A stretch of DNA of 64,000 bases from Dermacentor variabilis. Its lineage: Eukaryota; Arthropoda; Arachnida; Ixodida; Ixodidae. Of the stretch, positions 33,838 through 43,997 are shown piece after piece. The notes beneath the pieces were generated by a model. That model searched no databases. It was not told the DNA's origin and saw nothing but the letters and a program-made list of their open reading frames with translations. Location: the NCBI RefSeq assembly GCF_050947875.1, contig NC_134568.1, positions 204,507,017 through 204,571,016 on the forward strand. The letters are read 5' to 3'. Every line of letters starts with the position of its first letter. Position 1 is the stretch's first letter. Position numbers and translations under genes: made by a program.

Positions 33838-33985
33838 CGGATCTTGCACGTCAACACCACGATCTGCTAATGAGGCACGCCGTAGTGAGTGACTCAGGAA
33901 TAATTCTGACCACCTGGGATTTTTTAACGAGCACCCAGTGCGCGGTACACGAGCGTTTTTGCATTCCATCCCATAGGAATGCGTT
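33838..33985 (-). repeat. tRNA-derived SINE fragment
   Basis: Minus-strand copy of the GCATTTCG..GGCACGTAAAAC family, recognised by the reverse of CACTACGGCGTGCCTCAT and GTTAAAAAATCCCAGGTGG. The tRNA-like head is missing. Confidence 0.75.
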
Positions 33986-34300
33986 AATGCTTGCCTCTGT
34001 CTACGTTCAACCTTGCGCTGTACGCACATTTATTGGACAATTTCTTTCTCACACGTTTACCTACCACGTCACGCCTGCGGTAGGAAGGATGTTTTACATC
34101 CGTCGCCGTGGCTGTGAGTGGTGGCGCTAACATTTTCATCGCTAGATATTGTACACATACATTGCACGGTAGTACAAAAAAAAAAGAAAGCTGTTTTATT
34201 TATTATTTTGACACAAATGAAGAAAGCAGGACTAGTGCGGAAATGCCTTACTGATGCGGCTTTAGAGCAATTAGCTCTAAGACGACGTCATCAATATGAC

Positions 34301-34536
34301 TAAGTTGAACTGAATTCTGAGGTTTTGCGTGCGAAAACCACGATTTTATTATGAAGCACGCCGTAGCGGGAGACTCCGGGGACCACCCGGGGATTTTTAA
34401 CGTGCCCACAATATACGGGACACGGACATTCTTGCATTTCGTCCCCATCGAAATGCGGCCGCCGCGGCCGGGGTTTGATCGCGCCACCTCTTGCTGAGCA
34501 ACGCAACACCATAGCCGCTAAGGCACCGCGGCGGGT
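34301..34536 (-). repeat. tRNA-derived SINE, divergent subfamily
   Basis: The minus-strand head reads CCGCCGCGGTGCCTTAGCGG then GGCGCGATCAAACCCCGGCC. The body is GCATTTCGATGGGGACGAAA through GTGGTTTTCGCACGCAAAAC. AATATGAC at 34,293-34,300 and 34,537-34,544 looks like an 8-bp target duplication. The CCTTAGCGG head differs from the TGCTCAGTGG head of the other copies, so it is another subfamily. Confidence 0.82.
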
Positions 34537-34779
34537 AATATGACCTGGTCTATAATGTTTTCCGTAAGTTCCTCCATTTCAACGGTAAATTGTGAAATAT
34601 GAAGTGGTTTAATGAGATCGATCTCAGCATGCTCACTGCACTGCGCATGCGCATGGGTTCTGGAGGGGCCATAGTTACCGTAGTCTCTACCAATGTTCCA
34701 CTATAGTTAGTTTCGAGACAATCTTTGACAAAGTGCCGAGGCACTGTCGAGGCATTTGTCAATTTGACAAAGTGCCGGA

Positions 34780-36699
34780 CGCAGTAATATGAAGCAAAGC
34801 ATCTTTCTCGAACAGATGAAAATGAAGTGCACCTTTTTTATGTGCTTAAATAATACTTAATCACTCGATGCCGATAATTTGCACATCTTTCCAATTAAGC
34901 ATGTTATGCGCTTCATCACACAAATTATTGCATATATCTTTAACTTATTTATCTAATCTGGAGTTTTTCGAGAAGCTATGAAAAGAGCTAGAGTGTAAAT
35001 CATATTTAAAAGAGGAGATCTTAATATAGAAAGTAATTACAGACCTATTCCTGTCTTCTCTAAGTGCCAAAAAAATATCTTTGTTCGAATTACGCGGGTT
35101 TTCAATAAATTTAATGTTCTAACAGATGCACAGTTTGGCTTTCGAAGCGGCAGGTCGACTGATACTGCACTGCTAACATTGAAAGGAGCTATAGTTAATC
35201 ACATTAAAAAAAAAAACGAATTCACACTCGATATCTTTCGAGATTTCAACACGGCCTTTGATTTTCTTTACCATAGTATTGCTTTGCACAAACTAGAATC
35301 AACTGGCACTCGTGGTAATTGCTTATTTCAGCCTAAATCTATCTTCAAGATACATTACAAAGTGTACACATCAGTATATGTAGCTGGTCGTTTTTGCCTA
35401 TCACTTGCGGTGCACCGCAAGGGAGTATTCTGAGCCCCTTGATGTTCAATGCTTATATCAACGATATCGTGAACATGGGCACAACAGTTAACTACGTAAT
35501 GTACGCAGATGATTCAACGACACTAATCTCTGACGCTAACCTGCACCAATTAATATCTAAAGTTAATGATGTGCTTTCGGAGATTTCCTCGTGGTCAAAA
35601 ATGAATCGACTTAATATCAATCCAAATAAAACTAAAGCCGTTACATTTCGTGCTAAAAATAGGATAGTGACTACTCACCAGCCGTTACTTCTTGATTCAC
35701 AGCGAATAGATATTGTTGATACGTATAAAATAGTTGGGGGTTTACTTTTCATCGAACTAAAGTTGAGATGCTCACGTTAACTACCTCTGTAAGAAAATCT
35801 CGTCTGTAACAGGAGTCGTCTATCACTGCTGTATTCAGCTGCCACTCAGGGCTATACTTGAAATATATCAGGCGTTGTTTAACTCTCATTTAAATTATTG
35901 TACGTTGACATGGGGCACAACAACAAAAACAAACAAATAAAATCCTTGTTCTACAAAAAAGGATAATCCACGACATTAGAAACATAGAACGTCTGGGAAC
36001 CACTTGCGAAGAATTTGAAGGCTTCAGTATAATACGGGTTGACAACATTTACTCATATAGTTTGTTGAACGCACTCCACTTTTCAAACAGAGAACTCTTG
36101 AACTTCATTACAGCCTTATCAGTATCAAACTAGAGCGTCGTGTTATTGCAGTACCTACAAGAAACTCCCATATATAGTCTGTACCTCGATTTCGTACAAC
36201 TTATAGGTATCAAACCTTGGCATACAACGTCCCAGCAACACTAAACACATATGAAAACACAACCAGGTGGAGTAAAAGAAACAGTTACGTTCTTTCTTTT
36301 GTTCTATTGTTTGCTAACAAAAGATTCAGTATCTATAAATGATATCTACAATACTCCTTGGAAATCAGTCATTAAAATCCTTAAAATTTTTTGAAGCACT
36401 TTCAGTGTATTTGTGTGAGTGATAAATATGCTGTACTATGTGGTGTAATTTGCACATGCATTTCCATGTGCATCGCATTTCAAGTGTATTAGTTGTGATT
36501 TATGAATATGTTGTATTATGTATTGTAATCTGCATGTGTTCATTTTCGCCGTTGTCACGGCGTATCTTAGCCTCTACCTGTGAACATTGTTTAGCTGCTG
36601 CCATGTAGCAGTCATCTGGGCCCCGTCAAGCCGTTTTCACGGCTTTTAGCCCAGCGGACCTTCCAGCATGTTGTCTGGTAAATAAACTTGAATTTGAAT
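34780..36699 (+). pseudogene. CR1-like non-LTR retrotransposon, 5'-truncated
   Basis: A plus-strand RT remnant. Landmarks are FKRGDLNIESNYRPI near 35,000, AQFGFRSGRSTDTALL near 35,130, a damaged palm segment, TCGAPQGSILSPLMFNAYIN at about 35,400-35,460 and VMYADDSTTLI near 35,500. The C-terminal region continues in other frames to about 36,130. The 3' end is AATAAACTTGAATTTGAAT (about 36,681-36,699), the short-repeat end typical of CR1/L2-type elements. No RNase H is present. Multiple frameshifts and stops kill it. Confidence 0.87.
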
Positions 36700-36866
36700 A
36701 CGTCGCCCTGGCTATGTTACCAGCTTTAGTCACCCCGAAGAAACTACGGAGAACACGATTTCGGCGTGTAAACGAAAGCGTTATGACTCATTTTGTATTC
36801 GCCGGGACTTGGGCGCATAGTTAAGCTCACAAAACTAAAATTAAGCTGGGCCAAAATTGCAAGATA

Positions 36867-36905
<39 letters not shown>

Positions 36906-36908
36906 ATA
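36867..36908. repeat. (AAAT)n microsatellite
   Basis: About ten tetranucleotide units. Confidence 0.95.
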
Positions 36909-37245
36909 GCAAGTGCAAGAGTGGGTAAAGCTGGTGGTTACAGTAGTGCTGTAGGAAACGGTGCAAGTGACTAATTGGACCAGTGTGGCTGCTGCGAGAC
37001 GCCGTGCTATGTTTTTCCATTAACGCTGATCGGCGGGATAGTCGCGTCTGGATATACCAGAAAGCGCATTCCTACATCCGCAGGGATGGAGCAATGCTTC
37101 TTGGCTACAAATACAAGGTGCACAGCGCTGTAAAATACTGCGCAGTCTTTTGAGCATAATATAAATGACGACTGATCTAACCACGAACTCGCGCCGGATG
37201 CGCGCGCAACAGGTGGAACCTTTCAGGCAGCTATGTTCTTCTCAG

Positions 37246-37478
37246 AAACCCGCCGTGGTTGATCAGTGGCTATGGTGTTGGGCTGCTAAGCAAGAGATCG
37301 CCGGATCAAATCCCGGCCACGGCGGCGACATTTCGATGGGGGCGAAAACACCCGTGTACTTAGATTTGGGGGCACGTTAAGGAACCCCAGGTGGTCGAAA
37401 TTATTCCGGATTCCTCCACTACGGCGTGCCTCGTAATGAAATCATGCTTTTGGCACGTAAGACCCCATGATTTCTTTC
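37246..37478 (+). repeat. tRNA-derived SINE, near full length
   Basis: Begins ACCCGCCGTGGTTGATCAGT (A-box region), with GATCAAATCCCGG (B box) about 55 bp further. It then follows the family body to GGCACGTAAGACCCCATG. No clear target duplication was found. Its body is CGACATTTCGATGGGGGCG, lacking the GGCGAAATGC segment of its relatives. Confidence 0.85.
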
Positions 37479-38158
37479 TTAGCAAGTGTCGGTGGCGGAA
37501 TGCGCACGCACTTTCCTTTTTTTTTTATTTCTCTCCTTCTCTTTTTGGTTTTTTTTTTTTATGGGTACACCTGCTTTTCCTGCCCTGCCCCTTCTTCCCT
37601 TGCGATGTGTGCGAGAGAAACGCCATATGTTTTTGCTGTTTATGCGCGGAAACTTCATAAACGCTGGCAGTTGCGCCGAAAGTAGATGTTCTTCAGTGGT
37701 GAGATGTGCTGCTTCCTTGTGTTTTCTTCGCTTTTCTCAAAATAAATTCGTTCCGATTCGCCCCCATCGCAGTTGTTCTACATTGTGCGTGGCTGACGGC
37801 ACACTGCGGTAACCGAAACGACGGAGGTCCACTCGGTCAGTACTACTCGTTCGGCTCACCTCCTGGTGAGTGCAACTCCCCGCATATGCTGTAGGGTAGA
37901 CTACGGAATTTAAAAAAAAAATAGCGCCTGATTTCACATTACATAGTCACATCTCAGGTAACATATAAAGTGCAAATCAGACACTGATAAGTGTCACTCA
38001 CCCAGCACATCGCACATTGCGAGAGCAATAAGAAAGTGCTTGCTTGCGGCCAACGAAACAAAAGAAACAGGAACAAAAGCAAGAAACTTGCTCAATAGAT
38101 TGCATTAGCGTGAAACTAAACAAACGGCTTACAGCACGAGAGGCTCAAAAGTGCTTAC

Positions 38159-38243
38159 CTGACACTGGCGCGTGCATGCGGCCAAGGTAAGCACACCCAG
38201 GACAATGGAGGCCGAGGCGAGCACGCACAGGAGCATCAAGTGC
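38159..38243 (-). CDS. Adenylate cyclase exon B (transmembrane helix)
   Basis: An 85-bp exon with a CACCGCAG acceptor and a GTAAGC donor. Its first base completes the split GT|G valine codon begun in exon A and it ends in phase 0, so the reading frame across an 8-kb intron is exact. It encodes a single hydrophobic helix (LMLLCVLASASIVLGVLTLA) ended by CTRQCQ. It fits the second helix of the C-terminal membrane cassette of an adenylate cyclase. Phase agreement with both neighbours is the main support. Confidence 0.75.
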
Positions 38244-38986
38244 CTGCGGTGTGGGAGAAGCAGGGAGCCAGTCAGTGGCCCCGTCCACTCGCCCACTATG
38301 CAACACGCGCACACCGCTTTCGCGCAACTGGTACGTCATGTTCTCGTTCGCTTCAGCACAGACCGCTAATGATGCCTTCATTATGTGTAGATCCTCGGAC
38401 TGCAAGCGACCTTTTCTTCTTCACATGACTCCCCTCTTGCCAGCTTGTATTTCCACCGTCAGACTTAACGCGAGCGCCGTCTTAGCTGTTATGTTATTTT
38501 TTATTACTGCAGAAGGGCTTTCTATTATTGCTTCAATTTTACATTGCTGTCCTGTGAGAATAAATAATGGAACCTACGTCGCCACCGGAAAACAGTTCAA
38601 TCAGTTAGGAAGACAAAGAAACAACGGCTGTCACTGACTATTTCCCGGACGCGTATACCAGTTTATCTGCTGCCTTGCAGCTCAACAAAAATATTCGGTC
38701 CACGCAGTCATTTGGTTTCTTCCTTTTCCTTTTTCAGCATCTCTCCGTAGCGCCGGAAAAGGTTTTTCGCTTTGCGGCTTGTCTCGAGCTTTATATACTG
38801 CAATTTTGATTCACAAAATTTGGGTGTCCATGCCTCTGACTAGAGAGAGAGAGAGGAGAATTCAGGAAAGGCAGGGATGTTAACCAGTCAATAGTCTGGT
38901 TGGCTACCCTACACTGGGGGATGGGAGAAGGGGAAGAGAAAGAAGGGAGAGAGAAGGTGTAGATACGTGTACGGACAGCACTTCAG

Positions 38987-41900
38987 TTAGAGTCGCTCGA
39001 GCAAACCAGAAGTTCTGAGAAAACACAAAAGTGCCTTCACTGCCTTCTGAGCCGATGATCGGTCGGGACGGTGCTCTAATATGGTCTGTTCACTCAGAGG
39101 ACGATCGTCTAGTTTCCTCAATGTGTTGGACAAAGACTGTCTTTGTGCTTGAAATTGTGGACAATGGCACAATAGGTGGTCAATGTTCTCCTCGCATCCG
39201 CAAACATCACATGCAGGAGTATTAGCCATTCCAATTAGTGCTGAGTAGGCATTCGTGAAGGCAACTCCAAGCCATAACCGACACAGAAGAGACGCTTCAC
39301 GTCGGTGTAGACCCGCTGGAGGTTTGAGTTGAAGTGACGGGTTTAGTCTGTGCAGTCTTGTACGCATTGTATGTGCGGTGTTCCACTCTGCCAAGGAGAT
39401 CGTGCGTGCTAGAATGCCAAGTTGCCTCGCGGCGTCGGTCCTTGAGAGAGGAATGGGGACGCAGCGGTCTTCTTGGTTTGACGTCCGAGCTGCCTTATCG
39501 GCGTCATCATTTCCAATGATACCGCAATGACCTGGTATCCACTGAAAAGAGATATCATGGCCTTTTGCTATTAAGTGATGAACAAGTTCCGCGATTTCGC
39601 ACGTGAGCTGATCGTGAGTTCCTTGTCGGAGAAACGACTGCACACATTGCAAGGCCGGCCTTGAATCGCAGAAGACTGCCCATTTTCTAGGACTTTCAGC
39701 GTTTATCACTTGAAGCGCGTCGCGGAGAGCCGCGAGCTCTGCAGCTGTAGACGTAGTGACATGGGAAGTCTTTAACCGCTTGGTTATTCTCATTGCTGGT
39801 ATAACTAGAGCGCCGCCGGAACTGGTTGATGTAATTGATCCATCAGTGTAGACGTGTGTGCAGTCGCTGTATTTCTCGTACAAGAGAAGTAAAGTTAGTT
39901 GCTTGAGCGCTGATGATGGCAAGTCCGACTTTTTCTGAAGGCCTGGGATTGTAAGGTTCACTTGAGTACGGCGCATACACCATGGAGGAATGGAAGGCCT
40001 TGCCGCAGGTGTGTAACCTGTCCTGAAAGAGGCACGGTGCGCGAAGACAGTCGCACTGAATGTCGTGTGGGGCCTATCTACTGGGAGACTTGCTAGGTGG
40101 TGGGTAGGGGTCCGGGCAAAGTGTCGTATGTGCACACGCATTGTTTCAATGACAATGTGCGTTTTAATAGTGAAATCTTGAGCGACTGCAATAACCTCAG
40201 TCGTTGACGCACTCCGCGGTAGACCGAGACATATCTTGAGGGCTTGGGCTTGGATGCTTTGAATTATATTCAGGTTAGTTCTGCAGGTGTTGGACATGAC
40301 CGGTAGGCTGTACCGTAGGAATCCAATAAAGAGGACCCTGTACAGTTGCAGCATAGAGTGTATTGGTACTCCCCAGGTCTTTCCTGCAAGGAACTTAAAC
40401 ATATGACAAATTCCTGTCAGGCGCTTTTTCACATAATTCACATGAGGGGTCCAGGAGAGATTTTTATCAAGGACCACCCCCAAAAATCTGTGACTCGTGT
40501 TGTACGAGATCATGTGTCTGTCGACGGATATCACGTATGGAGACATTGATTTCCTGGTAAATGCCACCGCTGCGCACTTTTCGTATGATATACGAAGTCC
40601 TTGTTCTCTAAGGTAGGATGATGTTAAAGTGGCTGACTTTTGAAGCCGCGCGCGAAGCTGCAGTCGCGTCACAGCCGACGTCCAGATGCAAATGTCGTCG
40701 GCATAGATGGAGAGCCTAACGGTGCCTGGCAGGATGTCGGAGAGTCCAATGAGTGTTAGACTGAAGAGCGTTGGGCTGAGTACTCCGCCCTGAGGCACCC
40801 CACGGTTACTGTAATGCTGTGAGGTCGGGCCATCCTCGGTAAGCACGAAAAAGGATCTCTTATGTAGACAGCTACTTATCCAGAGATAGACTTTGCCGCC
40901 AAGTCCTACTGCCTCTAACGCGTTGAAAATCGCTTCGTGCGTTACGTTATCGTACGCTCCTTTAACATCCAGAAACAGGGCAGCAGATAATCTTTTGCAG
41001 GACTTCTGGTGCTCGACGTACGTCACTAAGTCGATAACGTTGTCTATGGAAGAACGGCCACGCCTGAAGCCGGCCACTGCATCTGGATATACCTGGTAAT
41101 GTTCGAGGTACCATTCTAGCCGTGCTAGAACCATCCTCTCCATTAGTTTTCCGATGCAACTGGCAAGCGCAATTGGTCGGTATGATGCAATGTCTACAGG
41201 CGACTTGCCAGGCTTGAGTAGTGGAATTAGGCGACTGGTCTTCCATTCCTGCGGAACCGTACCTGTCTGCCAGGAGCTGTTGAACAAGAGCAGGAGCACT
41301 TTTCGAGCCTCTTCGCCAAGATTACATAGGGCACGGTAGGTTATACCGTCGGGTCCTGGTGAAGATGAACGCTTGCACAAGGCCAGTGCAGCTTCGAGCT
41401 CGTCCATGGAGAAAGGACTATCCATGCGGGGGTCGCGTGAAACCGGTGAGTGGTGGAGCGTCGATGTTCCAGCGGAACTAGTTTTGCCAGCAATCCTCCT
41501 GCAGAAAGCTTCCGCTACGTCAATCTCGCTGCATTGTTGGTGAAGGGCCAAAGACTTAAAAGGGTGGCGCTGCTGAGGGGTTCCACGGAGACCACGAACA
41601 GTTCTCCATATGTGAGACAAAGGTTTTCGTGGATCCAAAGATTCGCAGAATGATTTCCATCTTTGCGATGCGAGTTTGTCCATGCGACGCTGAATCTTCT
41701 TTTGAGTTCTTCTGGCCAACCTCAAGTCATGTACAGACTTCGTGCGCCTGTATCTTCGCTCTGCACGACGACGAATTGCACGAAGCTTCTCTAGCTCGAT
41801 GTCGTATTCGGTGCGTGTATACGTTCTCAGAAGCGTATGTTTCGCAACCTCTAGGGCACCTTTTATGATGTCCTCTAGGCTAGAGGACAAGTCATCACGA

Positions 41901-42655
41901 CAGCCGTCTTCGACAATTGACTTGAACATTGGCCAGTCGATACAATGTGTGACGCCGGCTAACCTGGAGTCCGTCAACCCTTCAACCCTAAGATAAGTGG
42001 GTAGGTGGTCACTTCCCCGCGTTTCAATATCCGGAAACCACCTGACCTTTCTAGTGAAAGAGCGTGAAACAAAGGTCAGGTCCAGGCAGCTACAGTAGGC
42101 AGTTCCACGCAGGAAGGTGGGGCTTCCATCATTTAACAAGCACAGTTCTTGTTCGGAGGCAAATGACACTAATTTTCTGCCTCTCGAGTTTATCTTAGAA
42201 CTTCCCCAGAGATGGTGGTGGGCATTAAAATCTCCAGTAATCACCAAAGGCTGCGGAGTCGCCGTCGTGATTCGCCGTAATCTCTCGCAGTCCAGCCGAC
42301 TTGAGGGCGATATGTAGGCTCCAATTAATGTGAAAGTGAGCTTGCCTTTCTTTACTGTCAGACATACGTATTGGTTTTCTTGGTCAGGCGACACTGGGTG
42401 ATGGACATATGTAAGATCACGTCGCATGAATACGATGATCTTGCTGCATTCTCGGTGGGTGGCGGACATGAAACACTCATACCCGGACAGGCTGATGTTA
42501 TCTGATAAGGGCTCGCAGATGACGATGATTGGGAACTTATTCGTGAACACAAACTGTCGAAAGTCCGACATGCGTGACTTCAGTCCTCTGGCGTTCCACT
42601 GAAATATCGACGCGTTTCGGACTTCGTCACGAAACGACGGCTTCTGGAGAGCCAT
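38987..42655 (-). CDS. I-clade ORF2: endonuclease, RT, RNase H
   Basis: It has 1222 codons from an ATG four bases after the ORF1 stop. An upstream TTG would extend it seven residues but ATG is preferred. The apurinic-type endonuclease (about 15-225) has FQWNARG, ICEPL, ITGDFNAHHH and GSDHLPT. RT (about 430-690) has GPDGITYRAL, FLDVKGAYDN, GVPQGGVLSPTLF and YADD at 651-654. RNase H (about 935-1060) has YTDGS, AAELAALRDAL, FCDSR and PGHCGIIGNDDADKAA. A CxxC..H..C finger lies at about 1149-1165. All catalytic motifs are present and there is no internal stop. The protein nicks target DNA and copies element RNA at the nick. Confidence 0.95.
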   Translation of the reverse strand: MALQKPSFRDEVRNASIFQWNARGLKSRMSDFRQFVFTNKFPIIVICEPLSDNISLSGYECFMSATHRECSKIIVFMRRDLTYVHHPVSPDQENQYVCLTVKKGKLTFTLIGAYISPSSRLDCERLRRITTATPQPLVITGDFNAHHHLWGSSKINSRGRKLVSFASEQELCLLNDGSPTFLRGTAYCSCLDLTFVSRSFTRKVRWFPDIETRGSDHLPTYLRVEGLTDSRLAGVTHCIDWPMFKSIVEDGCRDDLSSSLEDIIKGALEVAKHTLLRTYTRTEYDIELEKLRAIRRRAERRYRRTKSVHDLRLARRTQKKIQRRMDKLASQRWKSFCESLDPRKPLSHIWRTVRGLRGTPQQRHPFKSLALHQQCSEIDVAEAFCRRIAGKTSSAGTSTLHHSPVSRDPRMDSPFSMDELEAALALCKRSSSPGPDGITYRALCNLGEEARKVLLLLFNSSWQTGTVPQEWKTSRLIPLLKPGKSPVDIASYRPIALASCIGKLMERMVLARLEWYLEHYQVYPDAVAGFRRGRSSIDNVIDLVTYVEHQKSCKRLSAALFLDVKGAYDNVTHEAIFNALEAVGLGGKVYLWISSCLHKRSFFVLTEDGPTSQHYSNRGVPQGGVLSPTLFSLTLIGLSDILPGTVRLSIYADDICIWTSAVTRLQLRARLQKSATLTSSYLREQGLRISYEKCAAVAFTRKSMSPYVISVDRHMISYNTSHRFLGVVLDKNLSWTPHVNYVKKRLTGICHMFKFLAGKTWGVPIHSMLQLYRVLFIGFLRYSLPVMSNTCRTNLNIIQSIQAQALKICLGLPRSASTTEVIAVAQDFTIKTHIVIETMRVHIRHFARTPTHHLASLPVDRPHTTFSATVFAHRASFRTGYTPAARPSIPPWCMRRTQVNLTIPGLQKKSDLPSSALKQLTLLLLYEKYSDCTHVYTDGSITSTSSGGALVIPAMRITKRLKTSHVTTSTAAELAALRDALQVINAESPRKWAVFCDSRPALQCVQSFLRQGTHDQLTCEIAELVHHLIAKGHDISFQWIPGHCGIIGNDDADKAARTSNQEDRCVPIPLSRTDAARQLGILARTISLAEWNTAHTMRTRLHRLNPSLQLKPPAGLHRREASLLCRLWLGVAFTNAYSALIGMANTPACDVCGCEENIDHLLCHCPQFQAQRQSLSNTLRKLDDRPLSEQTILEHRPDRSSAQKAVKALLCFLRTSGLLERL

Positions 42656-42659
42656 GATT

Positions 42660-43997
42660 TTAACCAAGAGCTGCAAGTACTGGACTCAAAGTGTCCAGCA
42701 CCTGAAGTGCGCTTTGCGCAGACGAAGACTTCCTGTTGGTAAGTATAACGCGAATGACATTCATGAGCGACCGCAGAATGTTGATGACCTGGAGATCATC
42801 AGTCAGCGTCGCTTCAACAGGTGCAGAAGCCGTCGAAGTCGGTGCGTTTTGAGGTAACTTAGCAGGGAGATGTGCGCTCGGTAGCTCAGGCCATTCTTCA
42901 GGACGGGCGAGCCTTCCCGCTTTGTTTGCTTTCCTTGTATCTGTCTTGGTGGCGCAGTGTGGTGATGCGGCAGTCCTTCTGACGGTAGCTGGCGTGTACC
43001 TATCTGCAGTTTCGGAATTTCGCGAACGTTTTCTGTGTCGATGCCGACGTCGCCGTACAGCGGTAGCAGCCTCTCGATGCGTTGAATTGTCCCGCACCAT
43101 TCGTTTTAGAATGGTGAATTCCGTCCGCATCCGCGGGCAATCCTTTGATGAGGCCTTGTGAGGACCACTGCAGTTAGGGCATTTTAGAACATGTGCGTTG
43201 CAGGCGTCTTCTGAATGAGAGTCAGAGCACCGCGGGCACACGACGTTGTTCACACAGACACCCTTCACGTGGCCAATCTTGCAACATTTGAAACACTGGA
43301 GGGGCTTCGGTACGAATGGTCGTACTGGATGGCGGACATGTCCTACTTTGACGTGGGAAGGAAGGCTGTCTCCTTCAAACAAAATCTTCACACAGCGTGT
43401 GTTTCCCAATCTGGAAATCCGTGTAATGAAATTGCCTTCTGTCGTTGGCTTTATCAACGTTGTCAAGTCGTCATTAGAAATGGCAACGTCGACGTCATAA
43501 ATGACGCCCGCAGTACCATCGCCGCCTGTGGGGATCATTGATCGCACCTTTACACTGTCGATATCAGTTATATTACGTAGGTGTTGTAGGGCGCTGCGAT
43601 GTAAAACATCAACTGCCAGGACATTCTTCCGCGAGTTTATTCGCACGTCTTTAATCTCATTTGGTGCGGTTCTCTCAAGTAAGGAAGAGAGGACCTGCCT
43701 GTTGAGGAGCCGCAAATTGGTCGCCGGGTCCACGGGCATGAAGCGCACAGTGTGCGGCCAGCGCAGCGGTACACTCTTCACGGTAGAAGCACTTGGCGAC
43801 GAAGATGCCTGCAGAAGTCTTCTTTTCGCTGATCTACTCATCACGACCTGGAAGTCATCGTCCGATGAGTCGTAGCTGTCCGAACATATCTCAGTGGCCT
43901 CGCTGTCTGTAGCGCTTGACGCACTTCCACGTTTCCTGGACGCTAGCCGACCTGACGGCTGCACATCAGGAAAGTCCTCGGAGATTTCTTCATCCAT
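42660..43997 (-). CDS. I-clade ORF1: RNA-binding knuckle protein
   Basis: It has 445 codons from the ATG at 43,997 (MDEEISEDFPDV). A TTG 28 codons upstream is open but unlikely. The N-terminus is acidic and Ser-rich. The middle (about 75-240) is where I-type ORF1 proteins have an RRM-like fold. Three knuckles follow: CFKCCKIGHVKGVC, CPRCSDSHSEDAC and CPNCSGPHKASSKDC. After them comes a basic stretch (RRRRHRHRKRSR). It should coat element RNA and move it to the nucleus. The stop TAA at 42,660-42,662 is four bases from the ORF2 ATG. Confidence 0.93.
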   Translation of the reverse strand: MDEEISEDFPDVQPSGRLASRKRGSASSATDSEATEICSDSYDSSDDDFQVVMSRSAKRRLLQASSSPSASTVKSVPLRWPHTVRFMPVDPATNLRLLNRQVLSSLLERTAPNEIKDVRINSRKNVLAVDVLHRSALQHLRNITDIDSVKVRSMIPTGGDGTAGVIYDVDVAISNDDLTTLIKPTTEGNFITRISRLGNTRCVKILFEGDSLPSHVKVGHVRHPVRPFVPKPLQCFKCCKIGHVKGVCVNNVVCPRCSDSHSEDACNAHVLKCPNCSGPHKASSKDCPRMRTEFTILKRMVRDNSTHREAATAVRRRRHRHRKRSRNSETADRYTPATVRRTAASPHCATKTDTRKANKAGRLARPEEWPELPSAHLPAKLPQNAPTSTASAPVEATLTDDLQVINILRSLMNVIRVILTNRKSSSAQSALQVLDTLSPVLAALG

